Shown here: positions 19,033-26,960 of the stretch, piece after piece
How the letters are laid out: each line of letters opens with the position of its first letter
Numbering within the stretch: the stretch's first letter is position 1
Origin: CAYSSM01 sp964433905
GTDB taxonomy: Bacteria > Patescibacteriota > UBA1384 > UBA12157 > JAENIV01
NCBI GenBank assembly: GCA_964433905.1
Contig: CAYSSM010000006.1
Span: 1-35,728 of the forward strand
Length of the DNA stretch: 35,728 bases
Reading direction: 5' to 3'
Program-made: the position numbers and the translations under genes
The notes under the pieces: model-generated
Told to the model about the DNA's origin: nothing
The model's database searches: none
Seen by the model: the letters and a program-made list of their open reading frames with translations, nothing else

Positions 19033-20325
19033 TGAAAAAAATGCGATGATTGCGACGATAAGAACTTGGTTTTGAGGACTGATCAAATTATCAATTTGAA
19101 AATTGTTATCTGCCAACGAAATATAAGCACCTTTTACTTTATCGGGTATTTTTTGGGTGATTTTTTCATTAAAAAAAGTAGTTTTTGCTAAAGGTAAGAC
19201 ATATTTTTCTTTTTTAATTGAATCAAAAGAAAAGTATTCTGGAGATTTTTCCTTTGAAGGTAATATTTGTTCTTGATTTTCGGATGAATTTGATCCAGTT
19301 ATTTGAGGATTATTTTTATCGCTACTTCCTGTTTTTTCAGGAATGTTTTCTGGTTGATTATTTTCAAGAACCGGCATACTCAAATTGCCATTTGCGGCAG
19401 CAGAAAATGCCTTTTGCGAAGCATCAGATGAATTTATTCGCCAATCAGTTTCTTTATTAATATTAAACCAGGTGATGCCCTGAATATGACTAAAATCGGT
19501 CCGTAAACTCAAAAACATATCGCTAATCCATTGAGCTTTGTTACCACCCGCTTCAGCTGAAGCCATCTCGGTGATAAGAATATTTTTTCCAGATAAACTA
19601 ACCAAGCTGGCATATGAAGAACCAAAAACTTCGGAAAAAGACTGCCAGGTACTCCAACTTTGCGAGGTTCCCCAGTTATAACCTTCTAAACCTAAAAAAT
19701 CAATGTAACTATCGCCAGGATAAATTGCTTCAAAAGTCGTAGTTTCTCCGTAATGGTGAATATTCGGAGACCAAATCCATTCAACAGGTGCTGATTGTCG
19801 GCGGAATTTATCAACAGTATATTTCCAAAATGAAACAAAATCAGAAGCAGAATTGTTACAATTTCCTACAGCCCAGGCTGCCCAGGCACCATTCATCTCT
19901 GGAGCTAATGTAATGCGAGTTTTTATCCCTGTCTGTTTTAGGCTTGCAATAAAACGATTTAAGTAGGCATCGTATCCACCGCTCACAATGTTTTTATAGG
20001 AAATACAAGTGTCATTAATCTGCGGTTGCCAAGTAAGTTCCGGGATTACGCCTTGGCTATGGAAACCTTGAGCGATCTCCGGCGTGAAATTATCAGACCA
20101 ATCTAAATACCATTTAGCTGATGTAAAACGGACGCCTAATTGACTGCTAAAATTATTTAAAGCTGCAGGATTGTCAATTGCTTCGGGAAGGAAAATATTT
20201 ATTTCCGGACCAGAGCTGGCTTTAATCGAAAAATACGGCAAAATGATTGCCGATAAGCTGGCAAAAAAAATAAATAGACATACTAATTTTATTTGTTTTT
20301 TGATGATCTCTCCTGGAGAGTTCAT
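19006..20325 (-). CDS. GH26-like glycoside hydrolase, surface-anchored
   Basis: A TIM-barrel hydrolase probably acting on beta-mannan or a related polysaccharide. The acid/base Glu143 lies in APEMNGAWAAW and the nucleophile Glu253 in ILITEMASAE, the GH26 spacing. Trp residues (EWIWSPN, GYNWGTSQSW) would line the substrate cleft. The N-terminus has a signal or anchor helix (KLVCLFIFFASLSAIILPYF); the C-terminus has a low-complexity Asn/Ser/Glu linker and a final helix (VLIVAIIAFFSLVPLLIFI), so the enzyme is tethered outside. I start at the ATG at 20325; a TTG at 20337 is possible. It follows the GT2 synthase gene by 37 bp and may edit that polymer. Confidence 0.85.
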   Translation of the reverse strand: MNSPGEIIKKQIKLVCLFIFFASLSAIILPYFSIKASSGPEINIFLPEAIDNPAALNNFSSQLGVRFTSAKWYLDWSDNFTPEIAQGFHSQGVIPELTWQPQINDTCISYKNIVSGGYDAYLNRFIASLKQTGIKTRITLAPEMNGAWAAWAVGNCNNSASDFVSFWKYTVDKFRRQSAPVEWIWSPNIHHYGETTTFEAIYPGDSYIDFLGLEGYNWGTSQSWSTWQSFSEVFGSSYASLVSLSGKNILITEMASAEAGGNKAQWISDMFLSLRTDFSHIQGITWFNINKETDWRINSSDASQKAFSAAANGNLSMPVLENNQPENIPEKTGSSDKNNPQITGSNSSENQEQILPSKEKSPEYFSFDSIKKEKYVLPLAKTTFFNEKITQKIPDKVKGAYISLADNNFQIDNLISPQNQVLIVAIIAFFSLVPLLIFI

Positions 20326-20362
20326 CTTAACAAACAAAATTTATTTAGCAAGTGTGGAAAAC

Positions 20363-21376
20363 TTATAGCTTGTAACGAGCTGCCCTATTCCATAGTAAAT
20401 GTTTTTTTGGAGAAAACATTCTAAAAAAACTATAAATATAAGCGAAAAGATTAATAAAATAAATAAAAGGAAATAAAGGTGCATAGAGGATGGCCCAAAA
20501 TTGTCTTTGAAAATTTAGGATAATTACAGAAATGATCATAGTCATTGCAAATATTGTAATAATAAATTTTATCAAAAATTCTGGATGATAAGCCAGATAA
20601 ATAAGAGCGCCAATACCAACTAGAGAATCTAAAAGTGAAAGGTATATTTCAAAATTGATTTTCTTTGTTGGTAAATAAAGTTTATGTAAAAATAAATTTT
20701 GCCAAAAACCCGTGTTCCAACGGACAACTTGATTCCAATAATCTTTAATATACATGGGGTCTTGAGTAATAACTTTTGCCTTAGGCACATAAATTATTTC
20801 TCCTAATCTTTTTTCATGAATTTGCAAAGTAAGATCGTAATCTTCAGTCAAAGTATTACCTGAAAAATCCAACTTATTTAAAATGTCGTGTCTATACAAA
20901 GAAGCGCATCCGGGAGCGACAGTAATTGTTCCTAAAGTATTTTGAGCGTTTTTGTAAACAAGGTGAGAAAGGCCATATTCGTAAGTACGAAAAGCGCTGA
21001 TAATACCACGGCGATGAGAGCTCACGGTGCTTACGATACAGGCTGGCTTGCGTTTTAAAGCTACTTTAATTGACTTAAAAAAATTCTTATCCAGCCTGCT
21101 ATCGGCATCGCTAAAAAGGATATATTTAAATTCGTCTCTTAATTTGCGAACTTTAATTAACTTTTCCAAAGCTCGGGCTTTACCAATATTTTTTCTTAAT
21201 GCGAGCACATTAACTCCGGCCCGATTAGCTAACCGGACAGTTTTATCTTTTGAGCCATCACTGACGACATAAATATAGTCAGATTTGATAGTTGTTTTAA
21301 GCGCACGCAATGAAGATTCAATGACTTTTTCTTCATTATAAGCAGGGACAACGACACAAAATTTCTTTTTAGGCAT
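20363..21376 (-). CDS. GT2 processive glycosyltransferase (polysaccharide synthase)
   Basis: A membrane synthase in the cellulose/hyaluronan synthase superfamily. CVVVPAYNEEKVI and VVSDGSKDKT bind the nucleotide sugar; SDADSRLD is the DxD-type metal site; LTEDYDLTLQ holds the catalytic base; and QVVRWNTGFWQN is the Q(R)xxRW motif of processive enzymes. Three or four helices follow near the C-terminus (SLVGIGALIYLAY, FIITIFAMTMIISVIIL, LYAPLFPFIYFINLFAY). The ATG at 21376 overlaps the stop of the small ORF upstream, supporting this start. It is co-transcribed with the GH26 gene. The polymer is unknown. Confidence 0.9.
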   Translation of the reverse strand: MPKKKFCVVVPAYNEEKVIESSLRALKTTIKSDYIYVVSDGSKDKTVRLANRAGVNVLALRKNIGKARALEKLIKVRKLRDEFKYILFSDADSRLDKNFFKSIKVALKRKPACIVSTVSSHRRGIISAFRTYEYGLSHLVYKNAQNTLGTITVAPGCASLYRHDILNKLDFSGNTLTEDYDLTLQIHEKRLGEIIYVPKAKVITQDPMYIKDYWNQVVRWNTGFWQNLFLHKLYLPTKKINFEIYLSLLDSLVGIGALIYLAYHPEFLIKFIITIFAMTMIISVIILNFQRQFWAILYAPLFPFIYFINLFAYIYSFFRMFSPKKHLLWNRAARYKL

Positions 21377-21485
21377 GTTTAAATTTTCGGACAAGTTTGA
21401 CAGCCAAAACAATTAAAGCTGCACCTGCGGCAACTAACAGATGCAAGACAAAGCTTGGGCCGGCTGCGGCCAAAACACCATACAT
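21369..21485 (-). CDS. 38-aa single-helix membrane peptide, coupled to GT2
   Basis: ATG at 21485, with AAAGGA 5 nt before it. The peptide starts MYGVLAAAGPSF, then one hydrophobic helix (VLHLLVAAGAALIVLAV) and a basic tail (KLVRKFKHA). The stop TAA overlaps the GT2 start (CATGCCTAA, 8 shared bases), so the two should be translated together. Small membrane subunits are known beside some polysaccharide synthases, but I cannot assign this one to a family. The ribosome site, hydrophobic pattern and overlap make it likely real. Confidence 0.65.
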   Translation of the reverse strand: MYGVLAAAGPSFVLHLLVAAGAALIVLAVKLVRKFKHA

Positions 21486-21503
21486 ACAGATCCTTTCGAT
21501 TTC

Positions 21504-21529
21504 AAAAGGAGGGCCGTGCCCTCCTTTTT
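21504..21529. terminator. Strong hairpin in the GT2 operon leader
   Basis: AAAAGGAGGGC pairs with GCCCTCCTTTT around CGT, followed by T residues on the plus strand. On the minus strand it lies about 20 nt before the small-ORF start. It could be an attenuator, or stabilise the message. Confidence 0.65.
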
Positions 21530-21561
21530 GCCACTTTTGAAATTTTATTATTTAACAAAGA

Positions 21562-21590
21562 AATGTAACAGATATCGTAAAAAATGTCAA
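21562..21590 (-). promoter_or_regulatory. Promoter of the small ORF-GT2-GH26 operon
   Basis: On the minus strand: TTGACA (21590-21585), 17-nt spacer, TACATT (21567-21562) with extended -10 TGT. Confidence 0.7.
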
Positions 21591-21644
21591 TAGCGTTCGT
21601 AAATTTTAAATAAAAAACAATTTTTTATCTACTTTATATGGCTA

Positions 21645-21672
21645 TTGACAAAATTTTCGAATGTATTATACT
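21645..21672 (+). promoter_or_regulatory. Promoter of the deacetylase gene
   Basis: TTGACA (21645-21650), 16-nt spacer, TATACT (21667-21672). The start point falls about 2-3 nt before the ATG at 21682, so the message should be leaderless. It is divergent from the GT2 operon promoter. Confidence 0.72.
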
Positions 21673-21681
21673 CAAGTGTTT

Positions 21682-23847
21682 ATGTTTCAGAAATTATTAC
21701 TTACAATTTTATCTATTTCAATAATTTTTGGCGGATTATTTTCCAGTCTAAATTTTGCCAAAGCCGCCGATGCTACTAATTTAATTTCAAATCCTTCGGT
21801 TGAGACTGCTGATAGTACTGGCACCCTACCTCAAAATTGGCAGGTAGGAAAATGGGGAACGAATTCGCCAACTTTTACTTACAAAACCGATTCGGTAGGT
21901 AATAAGAGCTTGCTCGTTCAGATGTCTTCTTATTCGTCTGGTGATGCCAAATGGTATTTTAATCCAGTAAATATTACCTCCGGTACTCAATATTTGTTTA
22001 GTGATTTTTATAAATCTGATGTGGCAACTGAAGTTGTTGCTCAAATTGAAAATACTTCCGGAAGCTTGGGTTATCAATATCTTGGTGCGGTTCAGCCAAG
22101 CAATTCATTCGTTCAAGCTTCTTTTAATTTTACGAGTCCTGCGAATGCTTCCAAGATTACTATCTTTCATTTATTAAATAGAAACGGCTACTTAGAAACT
22201 GATAATTTTTCTTTGACACTGTATCAAGCACCGCCACCTCCACCACCACCGGTTGTGCCAACAACAATTTTAAATCCTTCATTAGAAACGGCTGACGCAA
22301 CAGGCAAATTACCGGCAAATTGGAAGACGAGTATTTGGGGAACAAACACAACTGCTTTTGCGTATTTAACCACCGGCCATACCGGTTCTCGCAGCGGGAA
22401 GGTGACAATTTCAAAATATACATCAGGCGATGCCAAATGGGTTTTTGATCCAATCACTGTCAAACCAAATACAGAATACTATTTTTCCGATTGGTACAAG
22501 TCAAATATTCCTTCGCAGGTGGTTGCAAGATTCACAGACGCTGCCGGAAATGAAAGTTTTCTTTGGCTCGGAACTGAAACGCTAAGCACTGCGTGGAAAA
22601 AAACTAACTATCAATTTAAGACTCCAGCCAATGCAACAACAGCAACTGTCTACCATTATATAAGCGCCAATGGCAATATAACGACTGACGACTATCTTTT
22701 AAAAGAATCCGATCCATTGGTTATTTCCAATAATGTTCCTAATAGTTCTGTTGAACAAACAAATGACGGCACTTTGCCAATTGCTTGGCTTCCTCAAAAA
22801 TGGGGCACAAATACAACTACTTTCTCTTATCTAAATACCGGCCATACTGGCAGCCGCAGTGTTAAGGTTCAAATGACCAAATATACCGACGGCGATGCCA
22901 AATGGGGATACAATTCACAGCCGGTGATTCCTGGCGCTGATTACAAATTTACCGATTATTATCAATCAAATGTTTTGACTCATGTGGTTGTCCATGTGGT
23001 AAAAAATGACGGCACAGATAAATACATGGGCTTGATAAACGCTGAAGCTTCGACCACTTGGAAGCAATATACAGATTACTTTACGGTTCCAATTGATGCC
23101 AAAGAAATTTCTGTTTGGCATTTTATTACTGCGGTCGGATACTTAACCACCGACGATTATTCGGTGACGCCTTATCAAGTCAATGGTTTTAGTCAGGGAA
23201 TGATCTCTCTGACTTTTGATGATGGTTGGGAAGATAACTACACTTCAGTTTTACCGGTGCTTGCGCAATACGGTTTTAAATCAACCCAATTCTACGCTAC
23301 AACTTTCATTCAAGAGCAGCCTGACGAAGCGTATAAAATCAAAGCTTTTGCCGATGCTGGCCACGAAATCGGTTCGCACACCATTACTCATCCATTCTTA
23401 ACGCAAATGACAATTGCCCAGATGACGACTGAACTTGCACAATCAAAGTCATATTTGGAAGGCATAGTCGGGGTTGGAAAAGTCACCGAATTTGCCAGCC
23501 CTTATGGAGATTATAATAATCAAGTAATTACTGAAATTAAGAAATATTATCGCTCACACCGGAGCACCGACGAAGGCTTTAATTCCAAAGATAATTTTAA
23601 CATCTATAATATCCGTGTCCAGAATATGACCAATACAACTACTCTGGCGCAATACCAAGAATGGATTCGCAAAGCTCAAGCCGATAAAACTTGGTTGGTA
23701 ATCGTTCACCATCGTATTGGCGCTAATCCTGATCAATTTGAAACTTCGCCGGCAGACTTTACGGCTCAGATGTCTTTCTTAAATCAATCCGGCCTTGCGG
23801 TTAAAACCGTCGGCCAAGCCTTGGATATCATTAAAGCCCAACTGTAA
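21682..23847 (+). CDS. Secreted polysaccharide deacetylase with three tandem beta-sandwich repeats
   Basis: The ATG at 21682 gives a clean signal peptide (KLLLTILSISIIFGGLFSS ... AKAAD); the ATG at 21661 lies inside the promoter and is rejected. Three repeats of about 150 aa follow, each beginning N-PS-E and containing GTLPxxW, WGTNTxxFxY, SGDAKWxFxP and a YxTxD end, like carbohydrate-binding modules. A run of Pro residues links repeats 1 and 2. The C-terminal 220 residues form a NodB domain: MISLTFDDGWED (catalytic and metal Asp), SHTITHP (metal His pair) and ASPYGDYN. It should remove acetyl groups from a surface polysaccharide. It is followed by an MBL-domain gene 39 bp on. Confidence 0.9.
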   Translation: MFQKLLLTILSISIIFGGLFSSLNFAKAADATNLISNPSVETADSTGTLPQNWQVGKWGTNSPTFTYKTDSVGNKSLLVQMSSYSSGDAKWYFNPVNITSGTQYLFSDFYKSDVATEVVAQIENTSGSLGYQYLGAVQPSNSFVQASFNFTSPANASKITIFHLLNRNGYLETDNFSLTLYQAPPPPPPPVVPTTILNPSLETADATGKLPANWKTSIWGTNTTAFAYLTTGHTGSRSGKVTISKYTSGDAKWVFDPITVKPNTEYYFSDWYKSNIPSQVVARFTDAAGNESFLWLGTETLSTAWKKTNYQFKTPANATTATVYHYISANGNITTDDYLLKESDPLVISNNVPNSSVEQTNDGTLPIAWLPQKWGTNTTTFSYLNTGHTGSRSVKVQMTKYTDGDAKWGYNSQPVIPGADYKFTDYYQSNVLTHVVVHVVKNDGTDKYMGLINAEASTTWKQYTDYFTVPIDAKEISVWHFITAVGYLTTDDYSVTPYQVNGFSQGMISLTFDDGWEDNYTSVLPVLAQYGFKSTQFYATTFIQEQPDEAYKIKAFADAGHEIGSHTITHPFLTQMTIAQMTTELAQSKSYLEGIVGVGKVTEFASPYGDYNNQVITEIKKYYRSHRSTDEGFNSKDNFNIYNIRVQNMTNTTTLAQYQEWIRKAQADKTWLVIVHHRIGANPDQFETSPADFTAQMSFLNQSGLAVKTVGQALDIIKAQL

Positions 23848-23886
23848 TAAAGTTCTCTTTTTGTGATTATTTGTTAGAATGAATTT

Positions 23887-24747
23887 GTGGGAAACAAAAG
23901 ACGAATCCAATCTGTTTTGGGTGGATTATTTATTATTGCCGTTTTTGTACTATTTATAGTATTTGCTAAGCCGCAGGCAAGTTCAGACTTAAAAGTTTAT
24001 TTTTTTGATGTCGGCCAAGGCGATGCCGAATATATAAAACTTGCTGACGGTTCGGACATTTTAATTGACGGCGGGCCGGATGATAAAGTTTTAACCGAAC
24101 TTGGCAAGGCGATGAATTTTGGCGACCGGGAAATTAGTTTAGTGGTGTTGTCGCATCCGCATGCCGACCATCTAAGCGGGCTAATTGATGTTTTAAGGAG
24201 ATATAAGGTTCAGGAAGTCTGGGAGAGTGGGGTAGACTACCCTTCGGCTACTTATGATGAATGGAAATCTATAATTGCTGAAAAAAATATTCCTGTGAAA
24301 TATGTCGTGGCGGGAGATGTTAGAACTATCGGATCGTTAAATTTCAAAACTCTCTATCCCCTATCGTCTTTTGAAAAAAAGACAATTGATAATATAAATA
24401 ACGTATCTGTAATAAATCGGCTCGATTACGGTAATTTCTCTGCTCTCTTCCTCGGCGATGCCGAAAAACCTGTACAAGCACAAATTTCTGGACAAATGAA
24501 ACCGACAACGGTTTTAAAAGTAGGTCATCATGGTTCGGGAAACGCAACGCTCGAAGATTTTTTGAAAGTCGTTCGGCCGGCGATTGCTGTCATTGAAGTT
24601 GGCAAAGACAATAAATACGGTCATCCGGCTGTATCTACTATTAATATACTAAAACAGCTTGCGATTCGTATTTACCGCACCGATCAAAACGGCACGGTGG
24701 AAATAAGTTCCGATGGGCAAAATTACTCTGTTCAAACTCAAAGATAA
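23887..24747 (+). CDS. ComEC-type metallo-beta-lactamase domain protein, copy 1
   Basis: This matches the C-terminal domain of ComEC, proposed to degrade the non-transported DNA strand. A single N-terminal helix (VLGGLFIIAVFVLFIVFA) anchors it outside the membrane. DVGQGDAEYIKL opens the fold, LSHPHADHLSG (HxHxDH at 90-95) is the metal site, and FLGDAEKP and LKVGHHGSGNAT follow. The start is GTG at 23887, 6 nt after an extended -10 box (TGT-TAGAAT) with no ribosome site, so it is probably leaderless. The channel half is encoded at 17560, 5 kb away. Confidence 0.9.
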   Translation: MGNKRRIQSVLGGLFIIAVFVLFIVFAKPQASSDLKVYFFDVGQGDAEYIKLADGSDILIDGGPDDKVLTELGKAMNFGDREISLVVLSHPHADHLSGLIDVLRRYKVQEVWESGVDYPSATYDEWKSIIAEKNIPVKYVVAGDVRTIGSLNFKTLYPLSSFEKKTIDNINNVSVINRLDYGNFSALFLGDAEKPVQAQISGQMKPTTVLKVGHHGSGNATLEDFLKVVRPAIAVIEVGKDNKYGHPAVSTINILKQLAIRIYRTDQNGTVEISSDGQNYSVQTQR

Positions 24748-24786
24748 CCAATTCACTTACACCCCAGGGGTGTCCATAAACTTCCG

Positions 24787-24882
24787 GCAAACTTTGCCGC
24801 TCAAATGGCATATTTAAATCAGTCCGGTCTTGCGGTCAAAACCATCGGCCAAGCCTTGGATATCATTAAAGCCCAACTGTAA
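24787..24882 (+). pseudogene. 3' remnant of a second deacetylase gene
   Basis: 31 codons ending at TAA 24880 read ANFAAQMAYLNQSGLAV and onward, aligning with the end of the intact deacetylase (ADFTAQMSFLNQSGLAV) with several substitutions in the first part. The rest of this paralogue is absent. It marks the joint of the duplication. Confidence 0.85.
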
Positions 24883-24921
24883 TAAAGTTCTCTTTTTGTG
24901 ATTATTTGTTAGAATGAATTT

Positions 24922-25782
24922 GTGGGAAACAAAAGACGAATCCAATCTGTTTTGGGTGGATTATTTATTATTGCCGTTTTTGTACTATTTATAGTATTTG
25001 CTAAGCCGCAGGCAAGTTCAGACTTAAAAGTTTATTTTTTTGATGTCGGCCAAGGCGATGCCGAATATATAAAACTTGCTGACGGTTCGGACATTTTAAT
25101 TGACGGCGGGCCGGATGATAAAGTTTTAACCGAACTTGGCAAGGCGATGAATTTTGGCGACCGGGAAATTAGTTTAGTGGTGTTGTCGCATCCGCATGCC
25201 GACCATCTAAGCGGGCTAATTGATGTTTTAAGGAGATATAAGGTTCAGGAAGTCTGGGAGAGTGGGGTAGACTACCCTTCGGCTACTTATGATGAATGGA
25301 AATCTATAATTGCTGAAAAAAATATTCCTGTGAAATATGTCGTGGCGGGAGATGTTAGAACTATCGGATCGTTAAATTTCAAAACTCTCTATCCCCTATC
25401 GTCTTTTGAAAAAAAGACAATTGATAATATAAATAACGTATCTGTAATAAATCGGCTCGATTACGGTAATTTCTCTGCTCTCTTCCTCGGCGATGCCGAA
25501 AAACCTGTACAAGCACAAATTTCTGGACAAATGAAACCGACAACGGTTTTAAAAGTAGGTCATCATGGTTCGGGAAACGCAACGCTCGAAGATTTTTTGA
25601 AAGTCGTTCGGCCGGCGATTGCTGTCATTGAAGTTGGCAAAGACAATAAATACGGTCATCCGGCTGTATCTACTATTAATATACTAAAACAGCTTGCGAT
25701 TCGTATTTACCGCACCGATCAAAACGGCACGGTGGAAATAAGTTCCGATGGGCAAAATTACTCTGTTCAAACTCAAAGATAA
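24922..25782 (+). CDS. ComEC-type metallo-beta-lactamase domain protein, copy 2
   Basis: Identical in protein to the gene at 23887, with the same GTG start and extended -10 box 6 nt upstream (24910-24915). It has the complete HPHADH metal site and the N-terminal anchor helix. Identity extends to the DNA of the whole 977-bp unit. A very recent duplication, gene conversion, or an assembly artefact could explain this. If real, the dose of the nuclease-like half of the uptake system would exceed that of the channel. Confidence 0.88.
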   Translation: MGNKRRIQSVLGGLFIIAVFVLFIVFAKPQASSDLKVYFFDVGQGDAEYIKLADGSDILIDGGPDDKVLTELGKAMNFGDREISLVVLSHPHADHLSGLIDVLRRYKVQEVWESGVDYPSATYDEWKSIIAEKNIPVKYVVAGDVRTIGSLNFKTLYPLSSFEKKTIDNINNVSVINRLDYGNFSALFLGDAEKPVQAQISGQMKPTTVLKVGHHGSGNATLEDFLKVVRPAIAVIEVGKDNKYGHPAVSTINILKQLAIRIYRTDQNGTVEISSDGQNYSVQTQR

Positions 25783-25815
25783 CCAATTCACTTACACCCC
25801 AGGGGTGTCCATAAA

Positions 25816-25840
25816 CTTCCGCACCCCGGAGGTGCGGAAG
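25816..25840 (+). terminator. Perfect 10-bp hairpin after the second MBL gene
   Basis: CTTCCGCACC and GGTGCGGAAG around CCGGA. There is no U-run directly after it, so it may be a REP-type palindrome rather than a true terminator. Its left arm begins inside the end of the 977-bp repeat. Confidence 0.55.
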
Positions 25841-25863
25841 AGGTTGGCGGAAGGCTAACGGGC

Positions 25864-25892
25864 TTGATTTTTTGGTACAATTATGGTATACT
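25864..25892 (+). promoter_or_regulatory. Promoter of the DGR target gene
   Basis: TTGATT (25864-25869), 17-nt spacer, TATACT (25887-25892) with extended -10 TGG. The start point would be near 25899, leaving a long leader of about 150 nt. Confidence 0.7.
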
Positions 25893-25920
25893 CTTATGTT
25901 CTTTGAGAATTGAAAATTGT

Positions 25921-25986
25921 TCATTTGGGCCTAATTGGATATCTTTAAACTGGCGTTCAGTAAGGTGTCTAACTGGGCTTAAATGA
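25921..25986 (+). promoter_or_regulatory. Possible structured leader of the DGR target gene
   Basis: TCATTTGGGCC (25921-25931) pairs over 11 positions with GGCTTAAATGA (25976-25986), including two G-U pairs, closing a 44-nt region. The G-U pairs suggest an RNA rather than a DNA structure. Function unknown. Confidence 0.35.
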
Positions 25987-26047
25987 GCTAATAGGCGTCC
26001 AAAATTCCTGACCAATTTGGCAGGTGGCGCAAGAAGGGTGTTGCGGA

Positions 26048-26626
26048 ATGAGAACCGTGTTGCCCATCACAAGTAGATCGTCTGGAGAACTCTCTCGTTT
26101 GCTTGAAGAGAGAGGCATCGGTCAGGAGGATTATCAGAATAGGCTGATCGAGCGGATAGACGCGCTGGTCGCATGGATACGCAATGAGAGCGTAGCGAAC
26201 AGTGCGACCTACCCCATCACCGTCGACTACGGCCAGAACCTGGCGCAGATGATCGAAGTCGGCAAGTACGACTGGGTAAACTCCGACATCACCGCCAAGA
26301 ACTTTCCTACTAAGGGGAAAGGGAAAGACAATCTCGAGACTGAGATCGTTCATTTCGGCCGGTCGATGTCTTCGGAGCAGGTTCTGGCCGACTTGGACAA
26401 GATGGGTTTGCGCCCTGCGACTCTGCCGGAACTGTTGGCTTTCGGGGCGAAGCACCCCGAGCTCCAGCGGCAGTTCCCCATTGTCGCGCTTGGTTCTGTC
26501 AGCCTCGTGCACGGCAACCGCGGCGTGGCCTATCTTTACCACGACGAGCGCGAGCGTTACCTGTTCCTGGACTGGTTTGACTGTGACTGGTACGACTACG
26601 TTCGTTTCCTGGCTGTCCGCAAGTAG
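26048..26626 (+). CDS. DGR target protein with C-terminal C-type-lectin-like variable domain
   Basis: A 192-aa binding protein that a diversity-generating retroelement rewrites. The N-terminal part is helical (SGELSRLLEERGIGQEDYQNRL). Then come YPITVDYGQNLAQMIEVGKYDWVNSDIT and GLRPATLPELLAFGA, typical of CPR retroelement targets. The lectin-like end (ALGSVSLVHGNRGVAYLY ... WYDYVRFLAVRK) is the variable region, residues 148-192, ending at the stop codon. Residues that differ from the template are 155, 159, 164, 168, 171, 173, 175, 179, 182, 184 and 185. No signal peptide is seen. I start at the ATG at 26048; a GTG at 26024 is in frame. The gene is richer in G+C than its surroundings, as such targets often are. 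Confidence 0.88.
   Translation: MRTVLPITSRSSGELSRLLEERGIGQEDYQNRLIERIDALVAWIRNESVANSATYPITVDYGQNLAQMIEVGKYDWVNSDITAKNFPTKGKGKDNLETEIVHFGRSMSSEQVLADLDKMGLRPATLPELLAFGAKHPELQRQFPIVALGSVSLVHGNRGVAYLYHDERERYLFLDWFDCDWYDYVRFLAVRK
26490..26622 (+). repeat. DGR variable repeat (VR)
   Basis: 133 bp aligning without gaps to 26961-27093. There are 15 mismatches, of which 14 are at template adenines (to C, G or T); the exception is one T-to-G beside them. Both ends (TTGGTTCTGTCAGCCTCGTG and TTTCCTGGCTGTCCGCAA) are unchanged. The TAG stop follows directly. Confidence 0.95.
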
Positions 26627-26647
26627 TTCCTTGGATTCTGGGTCACT

Positions 26648-26664
26648 GGGGATTTTTCTCCCCC
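26648..26664 (+). repeat. Hairpin just after the VR
   Basis: GGGGA and TCCCC around TTTTTC, about 25 nt beyond the VR. Hairpins near the VR end are known to aid mutagenic homing in studied DGRs. Confidence 0.45.
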
Positions 26665-26672
26665 TTGACTCT

Positions 26673-26708
26673 AACCGCTGTGCGCCCAAGCGCACAGCGG
26701 TTTTCTGT
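26673..26708 (+). terminator. Perfect 12-bp hairpin, terminator of the target gene
   Basis: AACCGCTGTGCG (26673-26684) and CGCACAGCGGTT (26691-26702) around a 6-nt loop, followed by TTCTGT. It ends the target message and may also act as the cruciform needed for homing at the VR end. Confidence 0.8.
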
Positions 26709-26960
26709 ATCTGAAAAATTTGCTAAACTAAACTAGGAAAGGTTGATGTCCGCGGCCAAGGTTTCGGGCAACCAATCCGAGATTAATGAACTGAAAGAGT
26801 AGTATTGGGCAAGCCTGATACTAGAGGTCAGATTAATCTTTAAAAATGAAAATACTTGGTATAAGGTATTGGCGGGCTAAAGGCCCCAAGTGAGATTCAA
26901 TCCTGAGAGTAATCGCCTTTAGGCACTCTAAGGATGGTGGCACGGATGATATCTTATACA
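26709..26960 (+). ncRNA. Non-coding region leading into the template repeat
   Basis: About 250 bp without a convincing ORF, directly before the TR. It contains small inverted repeats (AATAC ... GTATT near 26850-26870, GGGC ... GCCC near 26873-26886) and AGATTAAT twice. It is probably the 5' part of the TR RNA, which in studied DGRs is needed for cDNA priming. No strong promoter is seen, so the 5' end is not placed. Confidence 0.5.

Larger units (their letters stand above)
23810..25821. repeat. 977-bp direct duplication (period 1035 bp)
   Basis: Positions 23810-24786 and 24845-25821 appear identical by direct reading. Each contains the last codons of a deacetylase, the MBL gene, and the palindrome ACACCCCAGGGGTGT. 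The 58-nt spacer is different from the sequence before copy 1, though related to it. Confidence 0.92.

Noticed and set aside
25988..26695. A 235-codon minus-strand ORF over the DGR target
   Set aside because: It is a by-product of the GC-rich target gene; the plus frame has the VR, stop placement and known target motifs.
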